Shown here: one piece after another, positions 61,311 through 64,000 of the stretch
How the letters are laid out: the number at the start of each line of letters is the position of its first letter
Position numbering within the stretch: position 1 is the stretch's first letter
NCBI GenBank assembly: GCA_030374765.1
Contig: JARGXX010000033.1
Span: forward strand, 1 to 64,000
Length of the DNA stretch: 64,000 bases
Origin: Agarophyton chilense
Taxonomy: Eukaryota; Rhodophyta; Florideophyceae; Gracilariales; Gracilariaceae
Reading direction: 5' to 3'
Made by a program: the position numbers and the translations under genes
The notes under the pieces: model-generated
What the model was told of the DNA's origin: nothing
Seen by the model: only the letters and a program-made list of their open reading frames with translations
The model's database searches: none

Positions 61311-62063
61311 TGTGGGAGTCTCCTCTCAAGGAGGACGCCCTCAGAGTCGAGGTCGACGGCGCCCGAGGCGTCCAAGCCTCGCTCCCCGGTCAAAATCTTT
61401 TCAAGGAAAGAGGCCGTCAATGACGTGTACTCGGAACACTTTAGCGTTCTGCGTCGTCCGTGGCAACGTGTTTCCCATAACCGATTCCCGGATAGAGTTC
61501 TGGTGATGGCCAAGAGAAACTACAATTTCTATGCTGACCTGGGCCTTTCACCCCAGTTTATGGTGCGACACCTTACCGTCTTAGACACCGGTGCCGGTCC
61601 GAACTTTGTCGTGGAGGAAGTGTTACCGCCTGCTTTGCAGTCTAGGATCCACCGCGACCAAGTCCCGGAGGTCACTGACGCGAACAACAAACCATTAGAT
61701 ACGGTGGGTCTCATAGAACTGGTAGTCCGCGTTGGCACTCGCGTGGTGAAACTCGACTTCGTCGTATGTCGGAAACTAACCGCCCCCGTCACCTTGAGTT
61801 GCGGCTTTTGCGACCACTTCGTCGAAGCGATCTTCCCCCACCAACGGCGTGTCGAGATGGAGGATGGATCGTCCACTCCGATCGTTCGTCGTCCGCTTAG
61901 GCGTGCCACGAAGAAGCATGTCCCACTACCGGCAGCACAGGAACGTGGACCGGATAACCGTGAATCTAATAAGCTCCGCGTCGCAGCGTCGTTGTGCGTC
62001 CCGCCTGAGTCCCAAATGATGGTGAAAGTAACCTCCCGTCAACACGGACTCCGGGTCTTGTAA
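61083..62063 (+). CDS. Retropepsin-like protease region, element 3
   Basis: Open for 326 codons, though only from about 61420 does it match elements 1 and 2. RNYNFYADLG is followed by LTVLDTGAGPNF, with the aspartic protease DTG intact, then SCGFCDHFVEAIFP. It is the only one of the three related elements with an undamaged DTG. Confidence 0.65.
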   Translation: MTKQLFRLHRISVLERMFHVTCRFPELRWYLHRNPVSPTWSVTPPLLRYLLDLMRRRCPLNALSSRLRRSRPRKTKCGSLLSRRTPSESRSTAPEASKPRSPVKIFSRKEAVNDVYSEHFSVLRRPWQRVSHNRFPDRVLVMAKRNYNFYADLGLSPQFMVRHLTVLDTGAGPNFVVEEVLPPALQSRIHRDQVPEVTDANNKPLDTVGLIELVVRVGTRVVKLDFVVCRKLTAPVTLSCGFCDHFVEAIFPHQRRVEMEDGSSTPIVRRPLRRATKKHVPLPAAQERGPDNRESNKLRVAASLCVPPESQMMVKVTSRQHGLRVL

Positions 62064-62066
62064 CCA

Positions 62067-62944
62067 TTGTGGTCAGTGTATGACAGGCACAGCCTCGCAA
62101 TTGCGAATGGAATAGTCCATGTGGAGCCAAACCAACCGTTTCACGTGCTGATCGCCAATCTAGGGACTGTACCCCAGTATCTGGTGAAGAACCAAGTGAT
62201 AGGGTCCGTCATGTCGCACCCCATCGCTATGGTGCCGACAAAGCTGACCGCAGCTGACGTTCTCGGACTCGTTCACTCTAAGGAGGGGGGCAGCCCGGAA
62301 CCCGTTTCATCGCCGGTACCCGGGGTTCAACCTGTAACATCAGGGACGCAGCCCGTTTCAACGAGTGGTGACCGCCCCGATCCAGTCCAAGAAGTCGAGG
62401 ACCTGGATCTTAGCCACGTCCCGCAGTCATACCGCCATCAATTGCGAGAACTTTTAAGGGACTTCACCACTATGTAGGACGGCTACCTCGGTGAGATTGC
62501 CACTACGGAACACCGAATTGATTTGCTACCGGACACCCGACCCATCTCTCAGCACCCATACCGTGCCGGACCCGCCGCACGCGCGGAGGAAAAGGCACAA
62601 GTCGATTAAATGCTTCGAGTAGGAGTCATTAATCCGGCTCAGTCGCCGTGGGCTTCTCCAGTAGTACTGGCTCCAAAGCAGGATGGTTCCTGGAGGTTTT
62701 GCGTCGAATACCGTCGGTTGAATGCCGTCACCGTCAAGGACGTGTATCTAATCCCAAGAATGGACGAGTAAATTGACTCGCTGGCACCGCCACCGTCTTT
62801 AGAACCCTGGGCGCCAATTGAGGATACTGCAAAGTTCCTGTAAGGAAGCAAGACCAGGATAAAACCGCTTTCGCGTGTCACTACGGTCTCCACCGTTTCA
62901 AACGGATGCCTTTTGGTCTTACCAACGCCCCCGCTACTTTCTAG
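62067..62944 (+). pseudogene. Reverse transcriptase N-terminal half, element 3
   Basis: An open segment to 62477 (connection region ending in RDFTTM), then stops at 62476, 62608, about 62769, about 62841 and 62942. Between them fingers/palm motifs are readable: [32 protein letters not shown] and HRFKRMPFGLTNAPATF. Confidence 0.75.
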
Positions 62945-64000
62945 CGAGCCATCGACATCCTAGTGGCCCCCTTCAAATGGCGTACCTGCCTGGTCTACCT
63001 GGATGACATAATCGTCTTCTCAGAAAATCTGGACAAACACCTCAGTCATGTGAGGGATATCATGACCACTCTTCAAGATGCGGGTGTCACTCTTAAGTTG
63101 AAGAAATGTGACTTCTTCACAAACACCGTGAAGAATATCGGCCATGTTATCCGTCCAGGACGTGTTACAATCGAGGAGACTCGTGTTAAGTCACTCAAAG
63201 AGGCTAAAGAACCGCGGACGCAAACCAAGCTTCGTTCCTTTCTGGGACTCGCAAACGCCTACCGACGATTCATCCCGCACTTTGCGGACAAGGCTGCACC
63301 GTTAAACGCGCTTTTGCAGAAAGGCCAACCACCAAAACTGGACCCCTTCACCCCCGTTCAAACGGAATCTTTCAACTCTCTTAAAGATTCTGTCGTCTCC
63401 GCCCCGATCCTTTCGTTTCCCAAGCCTGGAAGGCCCTTCACCGTAGATACGGACGCCAGCGACTACCAAGTAGGTTGTGCACTGTTTCAAACTGCATCCA
63501 ATGCAGAAAGACGCCCCGTAGGGTACTGGTCCCGGTCGCTAAACGTCCACGAGAAAAATTACTCCTTCTCGGAGAAGAAATGCCTTGCAGTGGTGTGGGC
63601 ATTACAAACGTTGCGCCCCTATCTCATGGGTAATCATTTCACCGTTTTTACGGACCACGCATCACTTCGATGGCTACTCTTCATCTTAGAGCCTTCAGGG
63701 CGCTTGATGCGTTGGCGTCTCCGTCTAGCAGAATTTGACTTTGACGTGCAGTACCGAAAAGGATCGTGTTACACCCAAGCCTATGCTCTCTCCCGCCTGG
63801 TCACTACTGGCGAAGCACTACCCGTCAAAGACGAGGAAATACCCTGCTTTGCAGTGAATGGCGACGACGTTATCATCGAGAACGAGGAACGAGACACAGA
63901 CTCTTCAGATTCCGGTTCCGAATTGGACGACTTTTTTCTCTTGGAAGATTCCGAGAAACCCTTACCAGGGAACTTCGTGCCTATTACTGCAGAGGAGGTG
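62945..64000 (+). CDS. Reverse transcriptase C-terminal half and RNase H, element 3 (partial)
   Basis: Open for 352 codons to the window end. VYLDDIIVFS carries the catalytic Asp pair. FFTNTVKNIGHVI and LRSFLGLANAYRRFI form the thumb. VDTDASDYQVGCALF, GYWSRSLN, CLAVVWAL and TDHASLRWL are RNase H motifs. The QADALSR-type end is altered (TQAYALSR). An acidic linker towards integrase follows. The catalytic residues of this half are intact, but stops upstream make the full enzyme unlikely. Confidence 0.8.

Larger units (their letters stand above)
58198..64000 (+). mobile_element. Ty3/gypsy element 3 (youngest-looking, runs off the window)
   Basis: Plus strand: gag 59249-60800, zinc knuckle near 60980, protease 61500-62063, reverse transcriptase 62480-63290 and RNase H to 63850. 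Related to elements 1 and 2 at the protein level. Fewer breaks: one frameshift and a few stops in gag, several stops in the first half of reverse transcriptase, then an open frame from 62945 to the edge. Integrase and the 3' LTR lie beyond the window. Confidence 0.85.

Overview
KIND OF ORGANISM. This is nuclear DNA of a eukaryote. It shows long intron-poor genes with pyrimidine-rich leaders, AATAAA-type signals, a candidate short GT-AG intron, chromodomain Ty3/gypsy and Ty1/copia retroelements, a pogo/Tc1-type transposase remnant and telomere-like CCCCTAAA tracts. Compact intronless genes among decayed LTR elements would suit a red macroalga (Chondrus-like), but that placement is an impression and not a proof. 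A fungus is a possible alternative, because the helicase architecture resembles fungal subtelomeric helicases.

LAYOUT. (1) 0.9-31 kb is an unusual gene island. Five identical-length 143-bp inverted repeats lie in two arrays of about 770-bp units (882-2669 and 7641-8556). Between them, on the minus strand, is a protein with a ParB-like domain and a C-terminal 2-oxoglutarate/Fe(II) dioxygenase-like domain (3310-6879). Divergent from it, on the plus strand, is a fusion of a DNA adenine methyltransferase (DPPY and FAGTGST motifs) with a SET domain (9000-12197). Then comes a 1845-residue protein with two C2H2-like zinc fingers, a tyrosine-recombinase-like domain, a RecQ-type helicase and a C-terminal zinc knuckle (13167-18704). 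A 5-kb segment holding its C-terminal two thirds and its 3' flank is duplicated head to tail (15288-20292 and 20293-25314). A third, divergent paralogue follows (25914-31106), split by one in-frame TAA. (2) 32.2-46.8 kb holds two related decayed chromoviruses on the minus strand. The first has LTRs on both sides, an internal deletion of reverse transcriptase and an antisense reading frame near its 3' LTR. (3) 46.8-49.3 kb is a piece of a different chromovirus on the plus strand. (4) 49.4-57 kb has a secreted cysteine-rich protein gene, local repeats, a hAT-like MITE, a Ulp1-protease fragment, a frameshifted pogo-like transposase and an AT-rich decaying gene. (5) 57-64 kb holds a copia gag remnant, then a third chromovirus-type element on the plus strand whose pol runs off the window end.

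HOW IT MAY WORK TOGETHER. The first 25-31 kb looks like a large mobile or subtelomeric element. A recombinase-helicase would handle movement or copy-number change. A methyltransferase-SET protein and a ParB-dioxygenase protein would write and possibly remove epigenetic marks, perhaps on the repeats. Domain calls are read from motifs; the joint function is inference.
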